From Ruminococcus sp. (GTDB taxonomy: Bacteria > Bacillota > Clostridia > Oscillospirales > Ruminococcaceae), in NCBI GenBank assembly GCA_020860605.1, contig JAJBTZ010000090.1:372001-436000 (forward strand): 64,000 bases of DNA, written 5' to 3'. The notes under the pieces are model-generated. The model was not told the DNA's origin, did not search any database, and was given only the letters and a program-made list of their open reading frames with translations. Of this stretch, positions 51,684-61,677 are shown piece after piece. How positions within the stretch are numbered: position 1 is the first letter of the stretch; each line of letters starts with the position of its first letter. The translations under genes were made by a program, and so were the position numbers.

Positions 51684-52762
51684 GATGTAATCTCCTCTCC
51701 GATGAGTTCACTTGCTTCAAGCCTGATGAATTCGTTGTTCAATGAGTCTTTCAGAATATAAGAGCCGTCGAGATAATACTCGACATTGTATCCGGTTTCA
51801 AGCGGGAGCTTCGACTCGTAGTAAATGCCTGTTTCAAGATCAATTATCAGTCCATAGTATAGGTGGAAAGCGTAGCCGTTTCACACCTGTAGCGCAACTT
51901 TATTTCCTATGTCATATTCTTTTCCGCTTGGAGTCCTGATTATGGCTTCCGTCAGGTCGTCGTTATAAACTATCAGGTAGCTATCTAACACTTTCCAGAC
52001 CGCTTCGTCATTCTCGGCAAGTTCTCCTGTGGACAAATCGAACTTGTAGTATTCCGAGACTGATTCAGGGAATATATAATCATTATACAGTGCGTCAAGT
52101 TCTTCATTGGCCAGTTCGTGGTCATAGTAAGAATAGCTTATATAGACGATGCCGTTTGCTTCGCCCTTGATACTCGCACCGGCGTTGTAGCCTTCGCCTA
52201 TTTTTACTTCCTCGTTGAACTTGCCGGTTTCAAAGTCATATGAAATCAAAGAAACACTCACATAATCTTCGGTAGTGCCGTAATCGTTGAAGGTCGTCTG
52301 CTTTGCGGTCATCTAAATGTTGTTTCCGACAACGAGTGCCGAATTATAGTCTGCAATTTCCCAGCCGGTGAAGGTCTCAAGAGGTATGCGGTTTGTGCCG
52401 TCAAAGTCGCAACGATAGGCAGTAATGGTCTCAGCACAGGTGCCGTTTGTGTATTTTATATCATCCTTGAAATAATACAGTTTTCCATCAAAAACAGTAG
52501 GATAAGAGGACAGGCCATAGGATGAACAGGTGCTACTGTCAGCATGAGTGCAGTTTGGGTAAGGGCAAACTATAGCTGATTGCATTGTCGTGAAATCGCA
52601 GTAGTTCAGCCTTGTATAGGAATCATAGTAGAACTCGCCGTTGTTGTAGATGTTTGTTTCAAGGCTTACCATGTGAGAATTGGCATATTCATCGGTTGAT
52701 GGGCTACCGCAACTACTGAGCATAACCGTGAAGGCCAGGACCAATATAAAGAGTCTCTTCAT
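51680..52762 (-). pseudogene. Propeller-like lipoprotein interrupted by in-frame TAG and TGA
   Basis: MKRLFILVLAFTVMLSSCGS..., stop TAG at 52313-52315, then MTAKQTT...KVALQV, stop TGA at 51881-51883, then NGYAFHLYYGLIIDLETGIYY...LEASELIGEEITS. One continuous frame aligned to the 53880 paralog. Confidence 0.78.
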
Positions 52763-53880
52763 ACTATCTCGTCCCCTGTAAGTTCACTTTCTGCAACCTC
52801 GATATATCCATCATTCTGCCTGATGATATAACTTCCGTCTAAGTACCATACAACCCAGCCGTCATAATCGCTAACGTTGTATCTCTTTCCTGTTTTAAGA
52901 TTGATACACTCACGATCAGCACCGCCGGAGAAAAGCATGTCGTTCACCACGCTATAGCTTGACATTCCAAGCGGGGTGAAGTTTTCGTAAATGCTCTCGT
53001 TGCCTTTGGAATCGAAGACGGTCACGGTGGTGCCACTTATAGCGATGAAATAGTCGCTGTCAACAACGAAGTTGTCATAGCCGTCGTCGGAGCCAGGCAT
53101 ATCCCAATCGACAAAGCTTTCCGAGGCGATGTCATAGCAACAGTAGTGATTCTCATAAAGAGCCGTGAACTCGTCCCAGTGCTCCGTCATATAGTCGAGG
53201 TCTTCCCACTTCTCATCCCAAGGCTCATCAAGGGCGTTCTCAGTCAGGTAGATTTTGCCGTTATATTCGCCGTAGATTGTCACCCCGCCGTCATAGCCGG
53301 AGCCGAGTTCTCCCAAGCAATAAAAGCTCTCGGTGGAATAGTCAATCCGATAGAGATAAAAAGTCTCATTGCCGGTGGCGATGAAGTTGACGGCGTCGAA
53401 CTCTGACTCTGTGCCAACAAAATAGAGGCTGGTTCCTACCAACAGTGCCTTTTCTGAATGGTAAAGCTCGATATTCTCAGCGATAGTAACTTTGCGGCGG
53501 TTGGAGCCGTCGATTGAAGCCGAATAGGCGACAAGATTATTCTGCGGCAAGCCGTCGCTGTTCGTGACAGTTTCCTGCACGAAATAGTAAAGTCCGCCGT
53601 TCACTGCCACAGGATGGTTGACGATGCCAAAGGCTGTGCATTCGTCCGAATCATTATGAAGGCAGTTCGGCTTCGAGCAGATATAGGTGTAAGCCATGGT
53701 TGTGAAGTCGATATATATAAGCTTCTCGCCTTCCTCGTAAAACTCGCCGTTGTTATATAGGTTCGAGAAGACATAAACCGCCGACGACTCCTCATATCCG
53801 TCAAGAGTCTCCGTTGTAATCCTGCTCCCGCAGGAAGTAAGCATCAGCACCGCCAATAATACCGCTAAAATTTTAATCAT
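52759..53880 (-). CDS. Propeller-like lipoprotein
   Basis: MIKILAVLLAVLMLTSCGS lipobox; CSKPNCLHNDSDECTAFGIVNHPVAVNGGLYYF. Confidence 0.75.
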   Translation of the reverse strand: MIKILAVLLAVLMLTSCGSRITTETLDGYEESSAVYVFSNLYNNGEFYEEGEKLIYIDFTTMAYTYICSKPNCLHNDSDECTAFGIVNHPVAVNGGLYYFVQETVTNSDGLPQNNLVAYSASIDGSNRRKVTIAENIELYHSEKALLVGTSLYFVGTESEFDAVNFIATGNETFYLYRIDYSTESFYCLGELGSGYDGGVTIYGEYNGKIYLTENALDEPWDEKWEDLDYMTEHWDEFTALYENHYCCYDIASESFVDWDMPGSDDGYDNFVVDSDYFIAISGTTVTVFDSKGNESIYENFTPLGMSSYSVVNDMLFSGGADRECINLKTGKRYNVSDYDGWVVWYLDGSYIIRQNDGYIEVAESELTGDEIV

Positions 53881-56845
53881 AGTTGTTTGCCCTCCATTCC
53901 GAATACTGCCTGTTTATCTCCTCCAGAAGTTCGTCTATGCCTGCTTCTTCAAGCTCGGATTTCAGAGTGGCGAGATCTTCTTCGACTGATGAATAGCCTA
54001 CATATGAGTGGTTCCAGGCGGCTCTTTCCACAGCCGCATTGAGCTCTTCATAGCCTCTGACATCAAATGCAAAGCCTATTGCTTCGCTCTCATCGGCGGG
54101 TGAAGCTGTTTCAAGAATTTCCTTGCAAAGCTCGTTCATATCCTCTGGCATATCTCCCGAGCTATCGGAGTATGGCAGGCTTATAAGTGGATTATAGAAC
54201 CTGAACATGTTGAGTACCGGGCGAGCATCCGACACGACACCATCGACGATATTGTAGTCCTCGCCCTCTATGCCATAGGTCAGAAGATTATTTAAGTATG
54301 AATCCGTCTGGCTGAGAAGTATAAAATCGAATGCTTGAGACTTATATTCCGAGCCGGAATATATTCCAATCCCTCCTAAAGCCTGAGTATAGTGGTAATC
54401 GGACATTGGCACAACTGTGTAATCCTCGGTGCTGTCGCTTGAATCGACTATCTTCTGAATGTGCGACCTTATTTCAAACCTCAGCGGATTAACATAAATG
54501 AAGCAGTCGTCAAGCCCAACGATGTCGTAATTCTCGAGAACGCCTGCGTTTTTCAACTCATACATCATTTCGAGATACGCTTCCAATTTTTCGCTGTCTG
54601 CAAGGCTTACCGCAACGCCGTATTCACTGTCGAAAGAAATGCCGTCCATGTAAATGAAACGATCAATAAGATATGCCGAAGAATAGCCAGCTGAAACTCC
54701 AGCACAGCCCTCGGTCTGCATTACCTCTTTAATAATATCAAGCTGTTCGGTTATAGTCTTGTCAAAATCCCAACCGTATTTTTCGGCAAGCTCGGTATTG
54801 ATATAGTAGTAGCAATCTGCTCTTACTCCGACTTCATACCCACCGAAATTATATAGAGTTCCGTTTACTCGGAATGAATCCCAGTATTCTTCCGGCAGCG
54901 AGTTATAATAAGCCATGGCTTCCTCCGAGCTTTCAAAATAGCTGTCAAGAGGTTTATAAATCCCATCATAGATGTTGCTGTAGTAAGCGTGGATGAGTCC
55001 GTTTCCAACAGTTAGTGAACAGCGGGTAAGTATATCAACCTGTTCACTCGACTCAAGCTGTTCTATATACGCATCCCTTGCATCGTCATAGTAGAGCGTG
55101 GCATTATAAAAGTCAACCGGCGAAAAGCAGATGACGTAATCCTTGCCGAGAGAAACAAGATAATCGTTGATGGTGTCGATGGGTATGAGCCTCGTATCTT
55201 CTGCGGGATAATCATAGCCCAGCCAGACTAAAACCGTCTTGTCGGGGTATTCAGCTTTAGTTTCGCTGACTGTTTTATAGGGATGTTGGGACAGGTACTG
55301 GCTGTTTACTTCTTCTAAAAGCTCGTTAATTCCCGCTTCTTCAAGCTCGGATTGCAAGGCGGAAAGGTCATTCTCAACTGATGAATAATACAAGTATGAG
55401 TGATTCTTCACGACATCCTGAACAGCACTGTAGAGCTCTTCATATCCTCGGACGTCAAAGGCAAAACCAACTGCTTCGCTCGCATAGGCAGGCTGGGCGT
55501 TTTCCAGAATCTCAGAGAAAAGCTCGTTCATGTTTTCGGGCATGTCACCGTAGGAATCGGTTATCAATGGGTTGGCGAAGCGATAATTGATGAGATACGG
55601 CCCTTCTTCACTATTGCCGAACGAAAGGAGATTGTTGAGGGTGCTGTCGGTCTGGGTGAGGAGGGTGAAGTCGAAGGCTTCGGATTTATGCTCGGAGGCG
55701 GAATAGATGCTGACTCCTCCGGCGGAGGATGAAGTGTAGGTAAAGCTGGTATTATCGGCAACTGTTGTGAAATCGGAATAGGTGTCGTCGCCAGTTTTGA
55801 GCTGGGTCTGTTCGCCTGTGAAAGACTTTCCCAGGTCGAGAGAATAGGTGCTTGTCGAGACACCATAGCTTGCAAGATACATGCCGGTGTAGTCTTCGGC
55901 GTCGTCGAAGATGAGGCCACTGTCTTTGAGCTCGTACCAGAGGGAGAGGCTTTCAGAGAAGCTGGTGCTGCCTTGGAGGCTGACGATTCCGTCGTCATAG
56001 GAGGTGCCGATGATACCTGCAAAAACGAACTCTTTGTAGAGGCTCGAATAGTTGACTTTGATTCCACGGCAGTTTTCTTCCGACATAATGGCCTCGACCA
56101 AATCAAGCTGCTCGAAGAGGGACTTTTCATAGTCCCAGCCGTATTTGTCGGCAAGGTCGGTGTTGATGAGATAGTAGTTTGTGGCGGTTCTCCTCACGCC
56201 GAGGTTGAAGCCACCGAAGCTGTAGAGGGTGCCATTCACCTTGAAGGATTCCCAATATTCTTCGGGGAGCGAATTGTAGTACTCGCTCGCCTCTTCGGAA
56301 GAGTCGAAATAGGTCTCGAGGGGCTCATAGATGCCGTTCAGAGCGTTATAATAGTAGGCGGTGATAAGGGGCTCGTCGTCGCTGATGGGCATTATGGTCA
56401 GGATGTCGGCCTGTCCGCCAGATTCTATATAATCGGTGAAGCAGTCGAGCATTGAGGAGTAGTCGCCGTTATCGTATCTGATAATTGCTTCGGTCATGTT
56501 GAGAGGCTGGAAGCAGAGGACATAATCCTTGCCGATTGAATCCAAGTACTCGTTGATTTCGTCTATCGGGATCTCGATTTCGAGACTGCTGTCGGCAGTC
56601 AAAGCGAATCCGACCCACGTGAGAACCGTTTTGTTGGGATATTCTTCTTGGATTTCTTCGGCGGTTTTATAGGAGTAGAGAGTGAGAGTGGAATAGAGGG
56701 CCTCGTTGTCGATCTCAGAGGTTTTGCCAGTGGTCTCAGCGGTTGTGGAAGCTGTCGTGGTTTGCTCCTCTTTGGGAGCGCTCCCGCAGGAGGTGATGGA
56801 CAAGCAGAGGATGACCGCGAGAATCAGGGTGAATAGTCTTTTCAT
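53873..56845 (-). CDS. Lipoprotein with two tandem solute-binding-like domains
   Basis: MKRLFTLILAVILCLSITSCGS lipobox; two internal copies, EEYPNKTVLTWVGF...LEEAGINELLEEVNSQY and AEYPDKTVLVWLGYD...LEEAGIDELLEEINRQY. ORF track extends to 56887. Confidence 0.82.
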   Translation of the reverse strand: MKRLFTLILAVILCLSITSCGSAPKEEQTTTASTTAETTGKTSEIDNEALYSTLTLYSYKTAEEIQEEYPNKTVLTWVGFALTADSSLEIEIPIDEINEYLDSIGKDYVLCFQPLNMTEAIIRYDNGDYSSMLDCFTDYIESGGQADILTIMPISDDEPLITAYYYNALNGIYEPLETYFDSSEEASEYYNSLPEEYWESFKVNGTLYSFGGFNLGVRRTATNYYLINTDLADKYGWDYEKSLFEQLDLVEAIMSEENCRGIKVNYSSLYKEFVFAGIIGTSYDDGIVSLQGSTSFSESLSLWYELKDSGLIFDDAEDYTGMYLASYGVSTSTYSLDLGKSFTGEQTQLKTGDDTYSDFTTVADNTSFTYTSSSAGGVSIYSASEHKSEAFDFTLLTQTDSTLNNLLSFGNSEEGPYLINYRFANPLITDSYGDMPENMNELFSEILENAQPAYASEAVGFAFDVRGYEELYSAVQDVVKNHSYLYYSSVENDLSALQSELEEAGINELLEEVNSQYLSQHPYKTVSETKAEYPDKTVLVWLGYDYPAEDTRLIPIDTINDYLVSLGKDYVICFSPVDFYNATLYYDDARDAYIEQLESSEQVDILTRCSLTVGNGLIHAYYSNIYDGIYKPLDSYFESSEEAMAYYNSLPEEYWDSFRVNGTLYNFGGYEVGVRADCYYYINTELAEKYGWDFDKTITEQLDIIKEVMQTEGCAGVSAGYSSAYLIDRFIYMDGISFDSEYGVAVSLADSEKLEAYLEMMYELKNAGVLENYDIVGLDDCFIYVNPLRFEIRSHIQKIVDSSDSTEDYTVVPMSDYHYTQALGGIGIYSGSEYKSQAFDFILLSQTDSYLNNLLTYGIEGEDYNIVDGVVSDARPVLNMFRFYNPLISLPYSDSSGDMPEDMNELCKEILETASPADESEAIGFAFDVRGYEELNAAVERAAWNHSYVGYSSVEEDLATLKSELEEAGIDELLEEINRQYSEWRANNYD

Positions 56846-56883
56846 AGGAAACCTCCTTTCATTTTGTGCTTCTATAATAAAAG

Positions 56884-56937
56884 ACACCCATATTATTCAT
56901 ATGGGTGCAAAAATCCCCACCAGTTTTGGTGGGGATA
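56884..56937 (-). terminator. Two tandem hairpins separating pilus locus 2 from the lipoprotein operon
   Basis: ATCCCCACC-AAAA-CTGGTGGGGATTTTT then CACCCATAT-GAATA-ATATGGGTG-TCTTTT on the reverse strand. Confidence 0.75.
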
Positions 56938-56953
56938 ATCTTAGATTCGGTTT

Positions 56954-57565
56954 TTAGCCTATCAACTTACATCTCACGGCGACTCTCGCCTGGCCTGAAT
57001 AGTTGCAGGTGAAGAGGGTGAGATCCCAGTCGTCGCCGGTTATCATTTCGGATATAGCTGTCGGCTGGAGGGTTTCAACCTCGGTCACCTCGTACTCATA
57101 GACGGTGCCGGTGACGCTTGTGAAGGTTATCGAAGCGCCGATAGAGAGGTCCTTTATCCTGCCGAAGTGGCGCTCATAGTTGTGAGCACAGATGACGAGA
57201 TTGTTTGCTGACGCTGAGCCGGTATATCTTGCGGGAGAATTCTTGAGGCCCGAGTAGCTCCATTCGGAGAGAACTGGGAGCTCAAGTCCGAATGATGGGA
57301 TCGAGAGAATGCCGATATAGCCTTCATTATCGACTTCGAGAGATACCACTGAGTAGACTTCGCCAGCCTCGTCCTCCTCAACAGAGAGCTCGAACTCGGT
57401 GGCTGCTGCACTCAGCATGGCGTCGGAGAGTTTCTCTTCCGTTTCGGCGGAAGAGGTCGCTGCACGGTCGGCATCGTAGGAATTGTAGAGATAGAGCGAA
57501 AGCGCGCCAAGGAGCAGCAGCACACCGATCGCTATTAAACTTCGTCCAAAAATCCGTCTGGTCAT
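56954..57565 (-). CDS. Sortase family protein
   Basis: LVICAHNYERHFGRI and LTLFTCNYSGQARVAVRC (His, Cys, Arg). Confidence 0.85.
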   Translation of the reverse strand: MTRRIFGRSLIAIGVLLLLGALSLYLYNSYDADRAATSSAETEEKLSDAMLSAAATEFELSVEEDEAGEVYSVVSLEVDNEGYIGILSIPSFGLELPVLSEWSYSGLKNSPARYTGSASANNLVICAHNYERHFGRIKDLSIGASITFTSVTGTVYEYEVTEVETLQPTAISEMITGDDWDLTLFTCNYSGQARVAVRCKLIG

Positions 57566-58308
57566 TTCTTCTTATCCGTCTTCGTCATTATTAAGCCTGC
57601 AGCGACACAACATGCCCCTGCACCAGCCATTATCGGGATGGGATAGTTGAGCTGGCCGGTCTTGGGGAGAGTTTCCTCCTCTTCCTCGGGCTCTGGCTCT
57701 GACTCGTCAAGCTCGATTTCCTCGTCGGTGTCGCCTTCCTCGCTTTCCTCCTCTATCTCAATTGTCTCCTCCACCTCATATGGGTCACCAGGGTCATCAG
57801 GGTCGTAAGAAAGCGGAGTTGGGGTGTCAGGATCCTGCCAGGTCTCGATCTTCGGGGTGAATTCGATGTCATACTCGCCATTCAAGGGAATGGGTATGAG
57901 GCTTGCCTCAAGTCTGTAACCGTCGGGATTGACTGTCGGGACGAAGAGATAAACTCCCTCCGTGAGCCCTGAGAATGTCACCGTTCCGTCGCCTCCTACG
58001 GCATATGATGTGCCGGAAACGCCAGTCAGCGTTGCCCACTGCCAGAGAAGATACGGCAGTGTTGTGTCCTCAGTGTCGGTTATCGGGACTCCATAGCCTG
58101 CGAAGTCTGAAGTGTAGGTATAGCTGCCGTCAGCGTTTATGTCTGCAACCCTATAGAGGGTCAGGACACCATCTGTAAGAAGCGTTCCTTCATACTCCAC
58201 CGTCACCTTTATCGAGCCGGTTGTCGCGAAGACGGTTATCATGCATGACAGCATGACTAACATAGCCACGACTGTGGCGGAAAGTGTCCTCAAAAGTTTA
58301 TTTCTCAT
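57562..58308 (-). CDS. LPXTG-anchored pilin/surface protein with acidic linker
   Basis: Signal peptide; Cna-B-like GSIKVTVEYEGTLLTDGVLTLYRVADI; acidic EEETIE..EEEEE; LPKTG + TM + KTDKKK. Confidence 0.85.
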   Translation of the reverse strand: MRNKLLRTLSATVVAMLVMLSCMITVFATTGSIKVTVEYEGTLLTDGVLTLYRVADINADGSYTYTSDFAGYGVPITDTEDTTLPYLLWQWATLTGVSGTSYAVGGDGTVTFSGLTEGVYLFVPTVNPDGYRLEASLIPIPLNGEYDIEFTPKIETWQDPDTPTPLSYDPDDPGDPYEVEETIEIEEESEEGDTDEEIELDESEPEPEEEEETLPKTGQLNYPIPIMAGAGACCVAAGLIMTKTDKKK

Positions 58309-59188
58309 TTAAATCTCCCCCATCTCGGTCAATATGCTCCTTCCTTTTCGGAAGCGACGCCAATATGAACAGAATTATTATCAGCGGAATTGCCACAACT
58401 GCTGCGACAATCACCGTGTCGATTTTGGTCGCCTCGGCGGTGACCTTGATATGTGAGACCTCTGTGGTCTCGATCCTTGTGCCTCTGACGAGCAGCCTAT
58501 GGGTATTGATGCCATATGGTGTGCAGGTCATGAGTGTTACATAGTCCTTGCCGTCCTCGATATAGAGATACTCCATCTCGTTCGGCTCGACTATCGAAAT
58601 CTTGTCGACCTCATATGTGAGGACTTCCCCCAGCACCGTTATAGTGAAGGTGTCCCCTATTTCGAGTTCGTCAAGGCGAGTGAAGAGTAGTGCGCTTGGG
58701 AGGCCTCTATGGGCTGAGATGACAGAGTGTGTGCTCTCCCCGCCGACAGGCAGGCTTGTGCCCTCAAGGTGTCCAGCGCCTGAAGAAAGAACGCTGCTCG
58801 AGGTGCCATGGTATATTGGGAGCTCGACATTGATCGACTCAATGGTGATATACCCCATTATCCCCGTCCCGGTGACGTCGAGGATATCATAATACCCTTC
58901 CTCCGCCAGTTCCTCAGCCGAAGCAAGAGCAGTCCGGGAGCCCATCTCGGCCACCAGCTCGTTAAACTCCTGAGCCTCTTCCCAATAGGCGGAATAATCC
59001 TCCTCCGTCAAAGAAGCCGTGACCTCGTCATAGTTCAGCACCGCATGGGTAACCATGTTACTGTTCCACCAGTTACTGACAGTAGGGTACAAAATAACCC
59101 CCACTCCCACAACGAGCACCAGCGCCAACGCCACAGATCCCAGCAAACTGCCAATGGACCTTTTCTTTTTAGCACGTTCTTTCATCAC
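58298..59188 (-). CDS. Class C sortase (paralog of 15241-16191)
   Basis: ISAHRGLPSALLFTRLDEL, DYVTLMTCTPYGINTHRLLVRGTR. Confidence 0.9.
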   Translation of the reverse strand: MMKERAKKKRSIGSLLGSVALALVLVVGVGVILYPTVSNWWNSNMVTHAVLNYDEVTASLTEEDYSAYWEEAQEFNELVAEMGSRTALASAEELAEEGYYDILDVTGTGIMGYITIESINVELPIYHGTSSSVLSSGAGHLEGTSLPVGGESTHSVISAHRGLPSALLFTRLDELEIGDTFTITVLGEVLTYEVDKISIVEPNEMEYLYIEDGKDYVTLMTCTPYGINTHRLLVRGTRIETTEVSHIKVTAEATKIDTVIVAAVVAIPLIIILFILASLPKRKEHIDRDGGDLNEK

Positions 59189-59199
59189 AAGTCCTCAGA

Positions 59200-59305
59200 A
59201 GTTTGGCTTCGCCAAACTTGCTATTTTCGCCTACGGCGAAAATAGCACCCCTCAGTCTGCCCTTCGGGCAGCCAGCTCCCCTTATCAGGGGAGCCTTTTG
59301 TCGCC
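59200..59305. repeat. Dispersed palindromic intergenic repeat, copy C
   Basis: TTTGGCTTCGCCAAA, TATTTTCGCCTACGGCGAAAATA, CAGTCTGCCCTTCGGGCAGCCAGCTCCCC..GGGGAGCC. Confidence 0.7.
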
Positions 59306-59312
59306 AATCCCA

Positions 59313-61440
59313 ATTAATTATTCTTTATCGTCACTCTTCATTCTCTTCTTAGTAATCAGCAAAATAACCGCACCAACCACAAGAAGCCACCGACTACGTA
59401 GAAGATGGTAGTACCAATGCCACCGATGGAGGTGAAGCCGGACTGGAACGGGTTGCTGCATCCTGAAGGTAGAGCTTATAGATTGTACCATTGCCGTCTT
59501 CGAGCTCTATGTAGAATGGCAGACGATTGTAGTTGGTACCGTTGTTAGCTGAAGTACTCGCTTCGTAGATTTCCTGAAGCTGAGCGTATGTAATCTCACC
59601 GCTGAAGGTCTTCGTGATGGTGATTTCTGCTGTCTTCGCGACCATGACACCGTCGATATGCCAGCCGTCAACCTGTTCCTTCAGGACGTACCAACGAACT
59701 GTGTAGTTATCAGTCGTGGCGTTCTCGTTTTCGATGGCGGGATTGGCGCCATCAGCTGTACTTATTTTAATTGTTATACCACTTTCTCGGATATATGTCA
59801 AGAGGTATTCGTCAAGAATACTGTCATTAATGCCTTCCGCAAGGTTGTAAATCCCCTGCCCGTCGATGGTGACGTATTCGATGACTATCTGGACAATCTC
59901 GTTGTTATCCACATAGATAATGCCGTTTACAACCTCAATAGTGATGTCGCCAACATCTGCGAAGCCAGTCATTGAAGCCTCAGACAGGATATAAGTGCCA
60001 TTGTATGCAAGGCCTATGAACTCAATTTCGCCTTCGCCAGTTATGTCTATAGTCTCAGAGTAGCTCGGCGTATCAGTGGAACTGTCTGATGTGAGGGTGA
60101 ACGTTGCAACCAAATCATCAACTCCATTGTAAGGGCATTGCCATTCTCACTCACATAAGACTTCGAAACAGTCAGCGTGCAAGTTACCGCATCACTGCTC
60201 ACCAACCTGAAGGTTGCGTCTTCGAGCTGAGTGGTTTCGTTGGTTTCGTATTTGTTGATGGTGAGAGAGGCGGTGACTGGTATCTTCTTAAAGTACAAGT
60301 TAATGTATCCAATGTAACCGTATAACTCTGTCCATTAGTCGTGTACGTTATAGTTGCATAGTCATATTCATAGCCATCAGCTGAACATATATCAGCCAAT
60401 GTAGCCTCTACATCACTGCTAAAAGTATTGGTAATATTTGAAATAGATGTAGAAGGTATTAACTCTCCACTATCCTCATCGTATACGTCAACGTCAATAG
60501 TTTCGGTAAGAGTAACAATAATTGCATTGTAGCTCCATGTCAGCGTAAACGTCGAGAAGCTTTCGGTTTCGAAGACTACTACGGCGGTCTCGTCGGTGTC
60601 GTCGGTGACTGTTTCAGCCAAAGGCTCTACAGTGTTGACAGCGTCATCGGTGATATGGGTGACCTCGAGGGTTTCGGCGGTGGTGCCTTCTGGAAGGATT
60701 TCGGTGATGTCGATACTGACGGTGACGGCAGCGGCCGGTTCGACCTCGACGCCGAATTCGTCGTAGAAGGTGATGTCGAGAGCTGCCATGTTCGACTCAG
60801 CACTTTCGGAGTCGTAGCCGATCGCTTCGGCTGCCGAAGCGTACTCGTAGCTGTTCTCATCAAGAAGCGTGACCACGAGGCTGGCATTATCCGACAGCGC
60901 TCCTTCGGGAGTGTCGGTGCTTTCTTCGGGAGAGTCGGTTTCTTCAGGGGCTTCAGGCTCTTCGGTTTCTGTATCTGTATCAGTCTCCTCTGCCACAGGT
61001 TCTTCTTCCGCTTCAGAAACAGGAAGAACGCCGTAGCCGGAGATGATTGTTTCAGTTAAAGCATAGGTGGTGAGGGCGACGGTGTCAATGCAGGCAGAAG
61101 GCTGCAAATACCGCATCCCAGTCGCCATAGGCGTTGCCGTACCAGGCACCATAGCGGGTGTGGCCATAGCGGTTTTCGTCGTCATCGCTGACGGTGAAGT
61201 TGGCGGTGGATTCGGTGTAACCGAGCTGCGGATAGGCGATGTTGACGACATCGGCGCTCAGGGTGCCAGTGAGTTCGGGAAGAATTGCAATCCAGGTGTC
61301 AGCGTCCTCAACATCAGCCTCAAGGTTAATCAGGCACTCGACGGTGTGGGAGTGCTCCACGTAACCACAGATAAGGGTCTTTTCGTAGCATTCATCCGCG
61401 TGGACATGGCCCTCGGACTCTTCCAAGCCACAGATGAGAA
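59313..61440 (-). pseudogene. Decayed adhesin/pilin fusion remnant of pilus locus 2
   Basis: Pieces in several frames: EESEGHVHADECYEKTLICG...GYTRYGAWYGNAYGDWDAVFAAFCLH; Ala/Glu/Thr-rich region with DNASLVVTLLDENSYEYASAAEA; INKYETNETTQLEDATFRLV; pilin C-terminal GGIGTTIFYVVGG remnant at 59340-59430. Confidence 0.78.
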
Positions 61441-61677
61441 CCTTCCCTACTTTCTATGCAGCCGATGACGCTGCTGCGGGAGTCGATGGATGTTGCCCGG
61501 TTATCGCCCATTACAGAGACACGATTTTCGGGAACCTGATACGGGAGTGTGATGTCGCACTCACCGATTGATTTGTTGGTTACATATGGCTCGTCGATAT
61601 TTAAGGCACTTGCGTTCCGCCTGAACCTCACTTTCGGTTGGGAGGACAAGCTCACGACTCTTTTTTCTTTTATTCAA
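61440..61677 (-). pseudogene. lepB remnant (internal deletion, 3' end lost)
   Basis: LNKRKKSRELVLPTESEVQAERKCLKYRR joined out of frame to IDEPYVTNKSIGECDITLPYQVPENRVSVMGDNRATSIDSRSSVIGCIE; catalytic SxMEP region absent. Confidence 0.85.

Noticed and set aside
51881-51883. Selenocysteine at the in-frame TGA
   Set aside because: Attractive because the paralog has Cys there, but a second in-frame stop (TAG) and an adjacent frameshift favour plain gene decay. Kept only as a check in the findings.
52313-52315. Pyrrolysine or TAG recoding
   Set aside because: Aligned residue in paralogs is Tyr and a second stop is also present; nonsense mutation is simpler.
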